64,000 bases of DNA from Bosea sp. 685 (GTDB taxonomy: Bacteria > Pseudomonadota > Alphaproteobacteria > Rhizobiales > Beijerinckiaceae). Every line of letters begins with the position of its first letter. Position 1 is the first letter of the stretch. Shown one piece after another: positions 30,365-40,791 of this stretch. The stretch is taken from assembly GCF_031884435.1 (NCBI RefSeq), contig NZ_CP134779.1, forward strand, positions 6,264,501-6,328,500, written 5' to 3'. A program made the translations under genes and the position numbers. The notes below the pieces were generated by a model, which was given only the letters and a program-made list of their open reading frames with translations, searched no databases and was not told the DNA's origin.

Positions 30365-33221
30365 GCGATACCAAGACCCCGGGCGATAAGACCTTGACGG
30401 TCAGCCCCCCGAAGACCCTGACGTTGAAGCGTCCTGTCGAACAGAGCACTGTCCGGCAGAGCTTTTCGCATGGGCGCTCGAAGCAGGTCGTCGTCGAGGT
30501 CAAGCGACGCACAGCCGGTCCCGAGATCAAGGAAGCGCCGATCGCGCGCGCTCCTCAGCCTCAGGTCCAGCAGGCTACGCCGCGCACCGTTCCTCCGGCG
30601 CCTACACCCATCACGCGACCGGCCGGCAGCATGCTGCTGCGCACGCTCTCGGAAGACGAGAAGGACGCCCGCCAGCGCGCGCTCTCCGACTCGCGCGACC
30701 GTGAAGCGGAAGCCCGCCGCATCGCCGAGGACGAAGCGCGCCAGCGCGCCGCCGTGATCGAACGCGAACGCCAGGAGCGCGAAGCCGCCCTTGCCCGTCA
30801 GCGTGAGGAAGAAGAGCGTCGCCGCCAGGAAGACGATCACAAGCGCCGCGCCGAAAGCGCTGCTCGCCAGCGCATGCATGACGAGCAGCAGGCTCCGCGT
30901 CCGGCAGCCCCCCAGCCGCCACGTGACACCGCGCCCGCTCCGCAAGGCGACAGCCCGGCGGCTGCGCCGGTAGCCCCGGCGCCTGCTTACGCCCAGACGC
31001 CCCGTCCGGCTCCTTCCGGCCCGCGTCCCGATTTCGCCCCGCGTACGCCGATGCGCGATATCGGTGCTCGCCCGCCCCGTCTGGACTCGCGCCCGCCGCG
31101 CCTCGACACCCCGCGCCCACCGCGCCCGGTCGATACGACTGCCCCGGCCGAGCCAGCCATCACCCGGCCCACGCGCCAGGCTCCCTCCACGGCTGCGCCG
31201 CGCAGCCGTCCCGATGATAGCGAGGCGCGTCCCGCGTTCCGTCGTCCCGGCGGCTTTGCCGGCGGTCCGCCGCGTGGCGCACCCGTGCCCGCGCCAAAAA
31301 CTCCCAAGGTAGGCGAGAAGCCGCGTGGCCGCCTGACGCTGTCGACCGCGACCGGCGGCGACGACGAGCGCACGCGCTCGGTCGCGGCCTTCCGCCGGCG
31401 CGTCCAGCGCATGACCGGGCACCGCGCCTCGGACGTCGCCAAGGAGCGCGTGATGCGCGAGGTGATCGTTCCCGAGACGATCACCATCCAGGAACTCGCC
31501 AACCGCATGACCGAGCGCGGCGTCGACGTCATCCGCCTGCTGATGAAGCAGGGCGCGATGCACAAGATCACCGATGTGATCGACGCCGACACGGCCCAGC
31601 TCGTCGCCGAGGAAATGGGTCACACCGTCAAGCGCGTCGCCGATTCCGACGTCGAAGGCGGCCTGTTCGACATCGCCGATCCGGAAGACACCCTTCTCCC
31701 GCGTCCGGCCGTCGTCACCATCATGGGCCATGTCGACCACGGCAAGACCTCGCTGCTCGACGCGATCCGCCAGACCCATGTCGTTACCGGCGAGGCCGGC
31801 GGCATTACCCAGCATATCGGCGCCTATCAGGTGAAGACGCCGTCGGGCGCACAGGTCACCTTCATCGACACGCCCGGTCACGCCGCCTTCACCGCGATGC
31901 GCGCCCGCGGCGCCAAGGTCACCGACGTCGTCGTGCTCGTGGTCGCGGCCGATGACGGCGTCATGCCGCAGACGGTCGAGGCCATCAACCACGCCAAGGC
32001 GGCCGGCGTGCCGCTGATCGTGGCGATCAACAAGATCGACAAGGCCGACGCGAGCCCCGAGCGGGTCCGCTCGGAGCTGCTGCAATACGAGATCCAGGTC
32101 GAGACGCTGGGCGGCGAGACGCTGGAGATCGAGGTCTCGGCCAAGACCGGCAAGAACCTCGACAAGCTGCTGGAAGCCATCGCGCTGCAGGCCGAACTGC
32201 TCGACCTGAAGGCCAATCCCGATCGGCCGGCCGAAGGCACCGTGATCGAGGCGAAGCTCGACCGCGGCCGTGGCCCGGTCGCGACCGTGCTTGTCCAGCG
32301 CGGCACGCTGCGCACCGGCGACATCGTCGTGGCGGGTTCGGAATGGGGCCGCGTGCGCGCCCTGATCGGCGACACCGGGGCTCATATCAAGGAAGCCCCC
32401 CCTCGCTTCCCGTCGAGGTGCTCGGCTTCAACGGCACGCCCGAGGCCGGCGACCGCGTTGCGGTCGTCGAATCCGAGGCCCGCGCCCGCGAGATCACCGA
32501 TTACCGTGAGCGCCAGAAGCGCGACCGCATCGCCGCACGCGGCGGCGGCTCGGCGGCGGGCCGTTCGCTCGCCGACATGATGCGCGACCTCAAGGAAGGC
32601 GCTGGCCGCAAGGAATTCCCGCTCGTCGTCAAGGGCGACGTGCAGGGCTCGGTCGAGGCCATCGTCGGCACGCTCGAGAAGGTCGGCAACGACGAGGTGC
32701 GCGCCCGCGTGCTGCAGTCGGGCGTCGGCGGCATCACCGAATCCGACATCACGCTGGCCCAGGCTTCGGGCGCTGCCGTGATCGGCTTCAACGTGCGCGC
32801 CCATAAGGAAGCGCGCGAGGCTGCCGAACGGGCCGGCGTCGAGATTCGCTACTACAACATCATCTACAACCTCGTGGATGACGTTAAGGCGGCGATGTCG
32901 GGCCTGCTCGCTCCGACGCTCCGCGAAACCATGCTCGGCAATGCCCAGATCCTGGAGATCTTCGCGGTCTCGAAGGTCGGCAAGATCGCCGGTTGCCGCG
33001 TCACCGACGGCACGATCGAGCGCGGCGCCAATGTCCGCCTGATCCGCGACAATGTCGTGGTTCACGAGGGCAAGCTCGCCCAGCTCAAGCGCTTCAAGGA
33101 CGACGCGAAGGAAGTCGTGGCCGGCCAGGAGTGCGGCATGTCCTTCGAGAACTACCAGGACATGCGCGCGGGCGACGTCATCGAGTGCTACCGCGTCGAA
33201 GAGATCAAGCGGACGCTGTAA
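30361..33221 (+). CDS. infB: Translation initiation factor IF-2, interrupted by a one-base frameshift
   Basis: IF-2 brings fMet-tRNA to the 30S subunit. The N-terminal region (to about residue 350) is charged and Pro/Arg-rich, followed by the IF2_N domain, the GTPase domain with G1 GHVDHGKT (residues 456-463), DTPGHAAF and NKIDKAD, then domains II-IV. The frame breaks at the C7 run 32396-32402: the first frame (30361-32580) loses homology after IKEAP, while the -1 frame continues with [17 protein letters not shown] to 33221. One extra C would restore a protein of about 953 residues. IF-2 is essential, so an assembly error is most likely. The heptamer C-CCC-CCT also fits a -1 slippery site, but I see no supporting structure. 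Confidence 0.93.
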
Positions 33222-33245
33222 AGCAGCCGCTTCCCCAAGGAAGCG

Positions 33246-33343
33246 CGTCATGGTCGGGCTTGTCCCGGCCATCTCGTGACGAAAAGAGCGCCATCCAGCG
33301 CCTCATCCTTCAAGAGATGGCCGGGTCAAGCCCGGCCATGACG
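33246..33343. repeat. Intergenic inverted repeat, GTCAT...ATGAC family (copy 4)
   Basis: Arms of about 30 bases at each end pair with few mismatches: CGTCATGGTCGGGCTTGTCC... (from 33246) against ...GTCAAGCCCGGCCATGACG (to 33343). It lies inside the infB-rbfA gap of the operon and would form a long hairpin in the transcript. Confidence 0.8.
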
Positions 33344-33376
33344 TTTAATCCGGTCCGATCCCGGAGAACGAGAACC

Positions 33377-33826
33377 ATGGCAAGACCAGCAAAACCCTCC
33401 GGCCCCTCGCAGCGGCAGTTGCGCATCGGCGAATTGATCCGCCATGCCATCGCCGAATTGCTCGCGCGCGGCGACATCCACGACGATGTCCTCGCCAAGC
33501 ACGTCATCACCGTGCCCGAGGTGCGCCTTTCATCCGATCTGAAGCTGGCAACCTGCTACATCATGCCGCTCGGCGGCGGCGACGTGAAGCCGGTGCTAAA
33601 GGCGCTGACCGACCATAAGCGCTATATCCGCGGCGAGATCGCCCATCGCGTGAACCTGAAATACGCGCCCGATGTCCGCTTCCTGCAGGATGAGAGCTTC
33701 GCCGAGGCCGAGCGCGTCGATGCGCTGCTTTATTCCGACAAGGTGCGCCAGGACATCCTGAAGCAACCGCTGCGGATTCAGCAGGACAACCCAAACCGGG
33801 ATGAGGGAGGGCAGGACGATGAGTGA
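33377..33826 (+). CDS. rbfA: Ribosome-binding factor A
   Basis: A 149-residue single KH-like domain protein needed for 16S rRNA 5'-end maturation. The segments [47 protein letters not shown] and [27 protein letters not shown] residues (here [15 protein letters not shown]) fit the family. It ends with an acidic tail and overlaps the start of truB by eight bases. Confidence 0.95.
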   Translation: MARPAKPSGPSQRQLRIGELIRHAIAELLARGDIHDDVLAKHVITVPEVRLSSDLKLATCYIMPLGGGDVKPVLKALTDHKRYIRGEIAHRVNLKYAPDVRFLQDESFAEAERVDALLYSDKVRQDILKQPLRIQQDNPNRDEGGQDDE

Positions 33827-34778
33827 GGTCGCCGCTGCCGAAGACGCCGCCCTGCCAGCGCAGGATGAAGCTCGCAGCTTTGCGCCGCGCCCGAAGAAGC
33901 GCGACGTGCATGGCTGGGTCGTGCTCGACAAGCCCGTCGGCATGACCTCGACCCATGCCGTCGCTGTCGTCAAGCGCGCCTTTTCCGCCAAGAAAGCCGG
34001 TCATGCCGGCACGCTCGATCCGCTCGCCTCGGGCCTGCTGCCGATCGCTCTGGGCGAGGCGACCAAGACCGTCCCCTTCGTCATGGACGGGCGCAAGGCC
34101 TATCAGTTCACTGTCGCCTGGGGCTCGCAGACCAACACCGACGACACCGAGGGCAAGGTCATCGCGACCTCGGAGGCGCGGCCCGACGTGGCTGCCATCA
34201 CAGCGCTACTGCCGCGCTTCACGGGCACGATCAGCCAGGTGCCGCCGCAATTCTCGGCGATCAAGATCGCCGGCGAACGCGCCTATGATCTCGCCCGCGA
34301 GGGCGAGGAGGTCGTTCTGGAGGCGCGCCCCGTCGAGATCGACGCCCTTCGCATCGTTTCGCATTCGGCCGAGACCACGACCTTCGAGGCGGAATGCGGC
34401 AAGGGCACCTATGTCCGGGCGATCGCGCGCGATCTTGGCCTGGCGCTCGGCTGCCTGGGGCATGTCGCCCATCTCCGGCGCACCCGCGTCGGCCCTTTCA
34501 GCGTCGCGGATGCTGCCAGCGTCGAGAGCCTGCGCGAGAGCCAGGAGGCGGCGACCGCCGCGCTCCTGCCGGTGAAGACCGCGCTGGCGCTGATCCCTGA
34601 GATCGTGGTCCATCGCGACGCGGCGCTGCGCCTGAAGCGCGGCCAGAGCGTGTTGCTGCGCGGGCGTGACGCGCCGGTCGAAGCGCAGGCCGTCTATGCG
34701 ACATCGGGTGGCGTGCTGATCGCGACCGGCTCGATCGATAACGGCGAACTGGTACCCCACCGCGTCTTCAATCTGTAG
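33819..34778 (+). CDS. truB: tRNA pseudouridine(55) synthase
   Basis: A 319-residue enzyme that makes pseudouridine 55 in the T loop of tRNAs. The catalytic Asp67 is in [23 protein letters not shown], and the companion motifs [16 protein letters not shown] and [15 protein letters not shown] are present. The ATG at 33819 has a GGAGG ribosome site eight bases upstream. The last 72 bases have a diverged second copy at 38016-38087, after the sugar transporter genes. In most relatives rpsO follows at once; here it is 8.9 kb away. Confidence 0.96.
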   Translation: MSEVAAAEDAALPAQDEARSFAPRPKKRDVHGWVVLDKPVGMTSTHAVAVVKRAFSAKKAGHAGTLDPLASGLLPIALGEATKTVPFVMDGRKAYQFTVAWGSQTNTDDTEGKVIATSEARPDVAAITALLPRFTGTISQVPPQFSAIKIAGERAYDLAREGEEVVLEARPVEIDALRIVSHSAETTTFEAECGKGTYVRAIARDLGLALGCLGHVAHLRRTRVGPFSVADAASVESLRESQEAATAALLPVKTALALIPEIVVHRDAALRLKRGQSVLLRGRDAPVEAQAVYATSGGVLIATGSIDNGELVPHRVFNL

Positions 34779-34801
34779 TTTCCAGTCATTTTCTGACAAC
34801 A

Positions 34802-34835
34802 TTGCATGTCTGGCGGCGTTGCATTTCTGGCGGCG
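34802..34835. repeat. 17-base tandem repeat after truB
   Basis: Two head-to-tail copies of TTGCAT[G/T]TCTGGCGGCG differ at one base. They lie at the left end of the segment bounded by the two truB 3' ends. I see no known attachment-site sequence in them. Confidence 0.6.
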
Positions 34836-34979
34836 CTGATGGTCTCGGACTGGTCTTATTGCGCCCCGCCCTGAATCGCGATTGCATCGGCCCGGCGGCC
34901 AAAATAGATTGAAGCGGGCAGACCTGTTAGAGACCATAAAGCTGGCGCTACGCGACCAGATGCGGCCCGACGTCAGGGG

Positions 34980-36245
34980 ATGAAAACGATGATCGCGATC
35001 ACTCGCCGCCTCAGCATCGCCGCCGCGGCCGCTGTCGCACTTGTCGGCGGATTCTCCGGCATCGCCTCCGCACAGACGGAGCTAACCTTCTGGACCTGGC
35101 GTCAGGAGGATCGCGCGGCGTATCAAATGTTCTTCCAGGCGTTTGAGAAGGCCAATCCCGGCATCAAGGTCAGATTCGAGGGCTTCGAGCCCGCCAACTA
35201 CCAGACCATCCTGTCGACGGCGCTGGCGGGAGGGCGCGGGCCCGATGTGATGCAGGTGCGGGCCTATGGCAATCTCGAGAGCATCGCCAAGCCCGGTTAT
35301 CTCATGGCGCTCGACAAGGCCAACGCGCCCGAAACCGCCAATTTCCCCGATTCGGCACTAGCGGCCGAGAGCCTGCGCGCCGACGGCAAGGTCTATGCGC
35401 TGCCCTTCGCCTCGCAGACCATGCTGGTGGTCTACAACACCGAACTCTTCACCAAGCATGGCGTCACCCCTCCCGGAAGCTGGGACGAACTCGTCGCCCT
35501 GTGCAAGGCGCTCAAGGCCAAGGGTGTGACACCGTTCGCCAACGGCACCGCCACAGCCTGGCAGAACGAGACCATCGTTCAGGCGCTGCTCTCATCCCTG
35601 CTCGGCAAGGGATTCGAGGCCGACCTGCTTTCGGGCAAGGCCGATTTCACCGATCCGCGCTTCGTCGGCGCGCTGACCAAGTTGAACGAGCTCAAGGACT
35701 ATTTCGCGCCGAATTTCTCCGGCATCGACTACGCCTCGTCGCAGCAGCTCTTCGCCGCCGGCAGCGCGGCGATGTTCGCCGGCGGCTCCTACGAGGTCGC
35801 GGCCTTTCAAAAACAGAATCCGCGCCTCAAGCTTGGCGTCTTCGCGTCCCCGTCCGCCAAGGCTGGCGAGCCGCCGCTCGTCGCTGTTTTCTACGATGGC
35901 GGTTATGCCGTGAACGCCAGGACAGACAAGAAGGAGGCGGCGCTGAAGCTGGTGCGCTGGCTCGGCACGCCAGAGTTCGGGACGATGCTGAGCGGCACTC
36001 TGCAGAACGTCTCGCCGATCAAGGGCGTCAAAGCTGAGGCGCCCGCGGTGCAGCAGGTGATGAAGCTCAACGAAAGCGCGATGTCGTATCTCATGCTGGT
36101 GCATTTCCGCTACCAGGAGCCCTCTGGTTCGGTGCTGCTGCAAGCAGGCGTGCAGAAGATGCTCGCCGGGCAGACGACGCCCGCCGAAGTCGGCGCCGAG
36201 ATCACCAAGGGCATCGCGACCTATTATGCGCCGTTCAAGAAATAG
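34980..36245 (+). CDS. Sugar ABC transporter, substrate-binding protein (CUT1 family)
   Basis: A 421-residue periplasmic family 1 extracellular solute-binding protein. A signal peptide ends near residue 31 (IASA then QTELTFWTW). The body has the usual features: FEKANPGIKVRFEGFEPANYQ, GRGPDVMQV, VYALPFASQTMLVVYNTELFTKHG and PGSWDELVALCKAL. The ligand cannot be read from sequence; a sugar or glycoside is expected. It is the first gene of a three-gene transporter set lying between the two truB 3' ends. Confidence 0.88.
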   Translation: MKTMIAITRRLSIAAAAAVALVGGFSGIASAQTELTFWTWRQEDRAAYQMFFQAFEKANPGIKVRFEGFEPANYQTILSTALAGGRGPDVMQVRAYGNLESIAKPGYLMALDKANAPETANFPDSALAAESLRADGKVYALPFASQTMLVVYNTELFTKHGVTPPGSWDELVALCKALKAKGVTPFANGTATAWQNETIVQALLSSLLGKGFEADLLSGKADFTDPRFVGALTKLNELKDYFAPNFSGIDYASSQQLFAAGSAAMFAGGSYEVAAFQKQNPRLKLGVFASPSAKAGEPPLVAVFYDGGYAVNARTDKKEAALKLVRWLGTPEFGTMLSGTLQNVSPIKGVKAEAPAVQQVMKLNESAMSYLMLVHFRYQEPSGSVLLQAGVQKMLAGQTTPAEVGAEITKGIATYYAPFKK

Positions 36246-36252
36246 CTGAGCC

Positions 36253-37176
36253 ATGCCGGATATGGGTTCGGCCACCCGCCACCGGGTCTGGGTGACGTTC
36301 CTCGTCACACCGCCTCTGGCGGTGATGGCGGTGTTCGTGGTCTATCCGATCCTGTCAGCGTTCTCTTACGCCTTTTTCTCGTGGCATGGCCTGTCGCGCG
36401 AGGCCTTCGTCGGGCTTGGAAATTTCGTCGACCTGTTCACGAAGCCGCATTACGCGCAGCCGATCATGCGCGCCTTCGGACACAACCTGATCGTGCTCGC
36501 GGCCCTGCTCGTGGTGCAGAACGGCGGCGGCTTCCTGCTCGCCTGGTTCTTGCACCGCGAACCCTTCGGCTTTCGCTTTCACCGGGTCGCGGTCTTCTTG
36601 CCGGTCATCCTGTCGAGCGTGATCGTCGCCTTCCTGTGGAAGCTGCTGCTTCACCCGAATTTCGGCGCGGTGAACGGTGCGCTGAACGTGGCGGGGCTGG
36701 GCAAGCTCGCTCTGCCCTGGCTGGGCGACAGCCGCACCGCGCTTGCCGCCCTGATCTTCGCCAATGCCTGGCACTGGATCGGCTTCCCGACGCTGGTCTT
36801 CCTTGCGGGCATGCAGCGCATTCCGCGCGAAGTCCTGGAAAGCGCCGAACTCGATGGAGCGAGCCAGATCCAGGTTCTGCGCCGTATCGTCTGGCCGCTG
36901 GCGGCGCCGAGCGCGACGGTGACCTTCACCCTGCTCTTCATCGGCGCCTTCAACTGGTTCGAGCTGCCCTATCTGATGACCGGTCTCGAAGGTTCGCCGT
37001 TCGGCTCGACTGATGTGCTCGGCCTCGTGTTCTACCGCCTCGCCTTCGGCAACCAGAGCGCCAGCGTTCAGGATTTTGGCCATGGTTCGGCCTTGGCGAC
37101 ACTGCTCTTCCTGTTCATGGCGGCTGTTGCGACGGCGGCAACGATCCGTCTGCGCCGACGCGAGATCGCGCTGTGA
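36253..37176 (+). CDS. Sugar ABC transporter permease 1 (CUT1 family, MalF-like)
   Basis: A 307-residue inner-membrane protein with about six helices. The EAA loop that contacts the ATPase is LESAELDGASQIQVLRRIVWPLAAPS, in the second half, as in MalF/UgpA-type permeases. It starts seven bases after the binding-protein gene, and its stop overlaps the GTG of the next permease. Confidence 0.9.
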   Translation: MPDMGSATRHRVWVTFLVTPPLAVMAVFVVYPILSAFSYAFFSWHGLSREAFVGLGNFVDLFTKPHYAQPIMRAFGHNLIVLAALLVVQNGGGFLLAWFLHREPFGFRFHRVAVFLPVILSSVIVAFLWKLLLHPNFGAVNGALNVAGLGKLALPWLGDSRTALAALIFANAWHWIGFPTLVFLAGMQRIPREVLESAELDGASQIQVLRRIVWPLAAPSATVTFTLLFIGAFNWFELPYLMTGLEGSPFGSTDVLGLVFYRLAFGNQSASVQDFGHGSALATLLFLFMAAVATAATIRLRRREIAL

Positions 37177-38015
37177 CGCGCTGGCTCGCTCGCCCCGCCG
37201 ATCTTGCCAGCGCCGGCATGGTCCAGCTCGTGCTGATCCTGAATTCAGCGTTGATGCTCTACCCGATCGTGATCATGGTGTTCGCCGCCTTCAAGCCGAC
37301 GGCGGAGATCTTCGCCAGGCCCTTCGCGCCGCCCGATTTCAGCAATATCGACAATTTCGTCCGCATCGTCGAGGAAGCCAACTTCCTGCGCTATCTCGGC
37401 AATTCGATCCTGGTCACGGGCGTCTCGGTCGCGCTGATCCTGGTACTGGGGACGATGGCGGCCTACGCGATCGCACGCTACCGGTTTGCGCTGGCGACGC
37501 CGATCTTCCTGATCTTCCTCGCCGGGCTGATGCTGCCGCTGAAGCTCGCGATCATCCCGCTCTTCGTCCAAATGAACGGGCTCGGGCTGATCGATTCGCG
37601 GCTCTCGCTGATCCTGATCTATGTCGCGATGGGGCTGCCCTCGACCGTCTTCATCATGACGGGCTTCCTGCGCACATTACCGGGCGAACTCGAGGATGCC
37701 GCTCGCATCGACGGCGCTTCCGAGCCGCGCATCATGTGGTCGATCATGCTGCCCTTGTGCAAGCCGCCCCTGGTGATCGCGGGCATCCACAACGCTGTGC
37801 CGGTCTGGAACGATTTCTTCTTCCCGCTGATCTTCATCCAGAGCGATGCGCGCAAGACGCTGCCACAGGGCCTGACCACATTCATCGGCGAGTACGCGAC
37901 CGATTGGGGCATGCTGTTCGCCGGGCTCACCATCGCGGCGCTGCCGATCACCTTGGTCTACATCGTGCTATCGCGCCAATTCATCGCCGGGATGACGCAG
38001 GGCGCCGTGAAATAG
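37173..38015 (+). CDS. Sugar ABC transporter permease 2 (CUT1 family, MalG-like)
   Basis: A 280-residue inner-membrane protein with about six helices and the EAA loop LEDAARIDGASEPRIMWSIMLPLCKPP. The start is a GTG that overlaps the stop of permease 1 (GTGA). No ATP-binding subunit gene follows; instead the truB 3' remnant begins right at the stop codon. The complex must borrow an ATPase from another locus, or its ATPase gene was lost. Confidence 0.9.
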   Translation: MTRWLARPADLASAGMVQLVLILNSALMLYPIVIMVFAAFKPTAEIFARPFAPPDFSNIDNFVRIVEEANFLRYLGNSILVTGVSVALILVLGTMAAYAIARYRFALATPIFLIFLAGLMLPLKLAIIPLFVQMNGLGLIDSRLSLILIYVAMGLPSTVFIMTGFLRTLPGELEDAARIDGASEPRIMWSIMLPLCKPPLVIAGIHNAVPVWNDFFFPLIFIQSDARKTLPQGLTTFIGEYATDWGMLFAGLTIAALPITLVYIVLSRQFIAGMTQGAVK

Positions 38016-38087
38016 GACGGTGTGCCGATCACGACCGGCTCGATCGGCAGCGGCGAATTGGTGCCGCATCGCGTCTTCAACCTGTGA
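38016..38087 (+). pseudogene. truB: Remnant of a second truB 3' end
   Basis: Translating this stretch gives [23 protein letters not shown] and a stop, matching the last residues of the intact TruB ([23 protein letters not shown]) at 18 of 23 positions. By my count 57 of 72 bases agree with 34707-34778, with most differences silent, so the source was a working truB from a related lineage. It has no start codon and abuts the stop of the permease 2 gene. The two copies bracket the ABC transporter segment. Confidence 0.9.
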
Positions 38088-38219
38088 ATTCGTTTGGAAT
38101 CGTCTGCACGCATAGGTTGGTAAATCAAACGTAAACACAATTTCAAGGCTTCTGCGGCAATTTGATCCTGTTGCCGTGCGGCAGAAAGCGCGCGCGGCCG
38201 GGGCGAGCGGGGGCCGCGC

Positions 38220-40766
38220 ATGACTTTGTCGACTTCGAAGCTGTCGATCAGGCATATCCTGATCGGCCTGATCTGTGCAATGGCGCTGACGACCGGCGGC
38301 CTGACGCTCCAGGAAATCTGGTCCGCCTATAAGCGCTACGGCGTGTCCCAGCAGGTTGTCGGGCTGGCGGGATTGAACCGGAACCTGTTCGATGCGCTCG
38401 GCGCCTTCCGGCTCGAACGCGCCTCGATGCAGAGCGCCGTCATCCTGCCGAGCGACAAGAACCAGTCCTCGATCGAGACCTATCTGCAGCGGCGCAAGCA
38501 AGTCGACGAAGCCATGGCGCAGGCGAATTCGGTGCTGACCGCTTCGAACCGCCCGGCTCTCGCCCCGTTCCAGCGCGACCTCGCCGCCATCTATGACGAG
38601 ACACGCAAGCTGCGCGAGAGTGTCGAGCGCGACCTCAAACTGCCCGTCGAGGGCCGCGACAAGCAGATGCCAGAGCGCGTCCTCGTTGTCGGCGAGAAGC
38701 TGCTGGTCAGCCTCGACAAGGCCTCGCTGGCCGTCGACAGCGAGATCCGCGCCCTCAATCCGGCTTTGACCGAACTCGTGGTCGCGCGTGCGTTGTCCTG
38801 GGCGACACGCACCTATACCGGCACATCCGGCGTCATGGTCAGCACAATCACGGCACAACAGCGCCCCTTCGACGCGAAGGAGACGCGCATTTTGCTGAGC
38901 AATGACGCCAGCGCGCTGGCCAGCTGGCAGGCCCTGCGCGATATGGCCGACACCGCTCAGACCGACCCCGTGATCAAGGCCGCCATCGCCACGGGCCACG
39001 CCACCTATTTCTCCGGCCCGGTCAAGGAGATGCGCGAGAAGATCGTCGCGCAGGCGACTTCTGGCAGCAAGCCCGGCATGTCAGTCGACCAGTGGCGCGG
39101 CGAGATCGTGCCCGCGCTCGAAACCATCGCGGCCGTCGCCAATGCGGCGCTGGACCGGGCCATCGCAGGAGCGAATGCAACCGCGAATCAGGCCTTTGCC
39201 GAACTCCTGACATATGGCGCGATCCTGCTCGTCAGCCTGCTGATCGCCGTCGTCGGATATGTCGTGGTGCGCTCGCGCGTCACCACCCCGCTCGCGCAGA
39301 TGACAACGGCGATGACGCAGCTGGCGAAGGGCGATCTCGATACCGCGCTGCCGCGGATCGCCTATCAGGACGAGATCGGGGCGATGGCGAGCGCCTTGTC
39401 GGTCTTCCATGAGAATCTGGTCAAGATGCGCGAGCTCGAGCAATCGGAGCGTGCGGCTTCCGCCACCCGCCTGGCGCGGGCGCAGTCGATGGAAGCGGTG
39501 GTGACGGATGTCGGAGAGGTTGTCGCGGCTGCGGCATCGGGCGATTTCTCGGCGCGGCTGCAGATCGAGCATGCCGACGAGCAGATGCAGAAGCTCGTCG
39601 CCGGCATCAACGAGATCAATGCGGTGGTTGATTCAGCCACATCCGAGTTCGCGGCCGCCCTGCACGCGGTTGCGGGCGGCGACCTGACCGCCCGGATCGA
39701 GACCGCCTATCGCGGCAAGTTCGCCGAGCTCAAGGGCGCGATCAACGAGACGGTCGACCGCCTGTCCTCGACGGTGCGCACGATCCAGACGACCTCTGCG
39801 GATGTCGGTCTGGCGGCGCGCGAGATCACGATGGGCGCCGATGACCTCTCCAAGCGCACGGAAGAGCAGGCGAGCTCTCTGGAGGAGACTGCAGCCACGA
39901 CCGAGGAACTCGCAGCTTCGGTGAAGGCCTCGGCTCAGGCCTCGAAGCAGGCGGCCGCGATCGCGACCGAGGCGATGCAGGCGGCGCAGACGGGCGGCAC
40001 GATCGCGACCGAGGCCGTGGCTGCAATGGCGCGCATCGAGAGCGCCTCGCAGAAGATCTCCGACATCATCCGGGTGATCGACGACATCGCCTTCCAGACC
40101 AATCTGCTGGCGCTGAACGCGGCGGTGGAAGCGGCGCGCGCCGGCGATGCCGGCAAGGGCTTTGCCGTGGTGGCGTCCGAAGTGCGCACGCTGGCGCAGC
40201 GCTCGGGCGCCGCTGCCAAGGACATTTCCGGCCTGATCTCGTCGTCGAACCAGGAGGTCGGCGAGGGCGTCAAGCTGGTGCGCCAGGCCGGCGACGCCCT
40301 GACCCAGATCCTGGCGGCCTCGCAAAAGGTCGCGGCCACCATCGCCGAGATCTCGGCGGCTTCGGGCGAGCAGGCCAACGGCATCGACGAGATGAGCCAG
40401 GCTGTCGCCCATCTCGACGAGATGACGCAGGCCAATGCCGCGCTCGCCGAACAGAGCGCGGCCTCGGCCGGGTCGCTCTCGGGCCGCATCGTCCAGCTCA
40501 ACGACCTCGTCGCGGCCTTCAGGACCGGCCCTGAGGGAGCAACCGCCTCAACGGCCAGCTACGCCTCGGCGCCGCGCACTGCTGCCAGGGCAAGCGCTGC
40601 CCAGGCCCATGAACCGGCCTCGGAGCCCGAGCGCCTGCGCAAGCTCGCCGAGGCTGCCTTCGGGCAGGCCCCAGCCAGACCCGCTCCTGCCCCGGCGCGG
40701 GCCTCCGCACCGGCCAAGCGCGCCGTCAACGGCCGCGCCAATGACGCAGGCTGGGAAGAGTTCTGA
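38220..40766 (+). CDS. Methyl-accepting chemotaxis protein
   Basis: An 848-residue transmembrane chemoreceptor. One helix near residues 13-33, a periplasmic sensing region of about 290 residues (no family I can name), and a second helix near 333-352 are followed by a HAMP domain, a further HAMP-like region (about 420-530) and the signalling domain. The conserved hairpin tip ([22 protein letters not shown] onward) begins near residue 621. The C terminus ends in GWEEF, resembling the x-W-x-x-F pentapeptide that tethers CheR and CheB. No other che genes are nearby. Confidence 0.93.
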   Translation: MTLSTSKLSIRHILIGLICAMALTTGGLTLQEIWSAYKRYGVSQQVVGLAGLNRNLFDALGAFRLERASMQSAVILPSDKNQSSIETYLQRRKQVDEAMAQANSVLTASNRPALAPFQRDLAAIYDETRKLRESVERDLKLPVEGRDKQMPERVLVVGEKLLVSLDKASLAVDSEIRALNPALTELVVARALSWATRTYTGTSGVMVSTITAQQRPFDAKETRILLSNDASALASWQALRDMADTAQTDPVIKAAIATGHATYFSGPVKEMREKIVAQATSGSKPGMSVDQWRGEIVPALETIAAVANAALDRAIAGANATANQAFAELLTYGAILLVSLLIAVVGYVVVRSRVTTPLAQMTTAMTQLAKGDLDTALPRIAYQDEIGAMASALSVFHENLVKMRELEQSERAASATRLARAQSMEAVVTDVGEVVAAAASGDFSARLQIEHADEQMQKLVAGINEINAVVDSATSEFAAALHAVAGGDLTARIETAYRGKFAELKGAINETVDRLSSTVRTIQTTSADVGLAAREITMGADDLSKRTEEQASSLEETAATTEELAASVKASAQASKQAAAIATEAMQAAQTGGTIATEAVAAMARIESASQKISDIIRVIDDIAFQTNLLALNAAVEAARAGDAGKGFAVVASEVRTLAQRSGAAAKDISGLISSSNQEVGEGVKLVRQAGDALTQILAASQKVAATIAEISAASGEQANGIDEMSQAVAHLDEMTQANAALAEQSAASAGSLSGRIVQLNDLVAAFRTGPEGATASTASYASAPRTAARASAAQAHEPASEPERLRKLAEAAFGQAPARPAPAPARASAPAKRAVNGRANDAGWEEF

Positions 40767-40791
40767 GGCAGGGAGGAGCCTGCGCGCAGCC

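Noticed and set aside
30262..32385. A 707-codon open frame antisense to infB
   Set aside because: Arg/Gly-rich low-complexity translation and no family features; infB on the sense strand is unmistakable.
32396..32403. Programmed -1 frameshifting in infB as the preferred explanation
   Set aside because: The heptamer fits, but no downstream stimulatory structure is evident to me, infB is not known to use frameshifting, and two other genes in the window show the same one-base loss.
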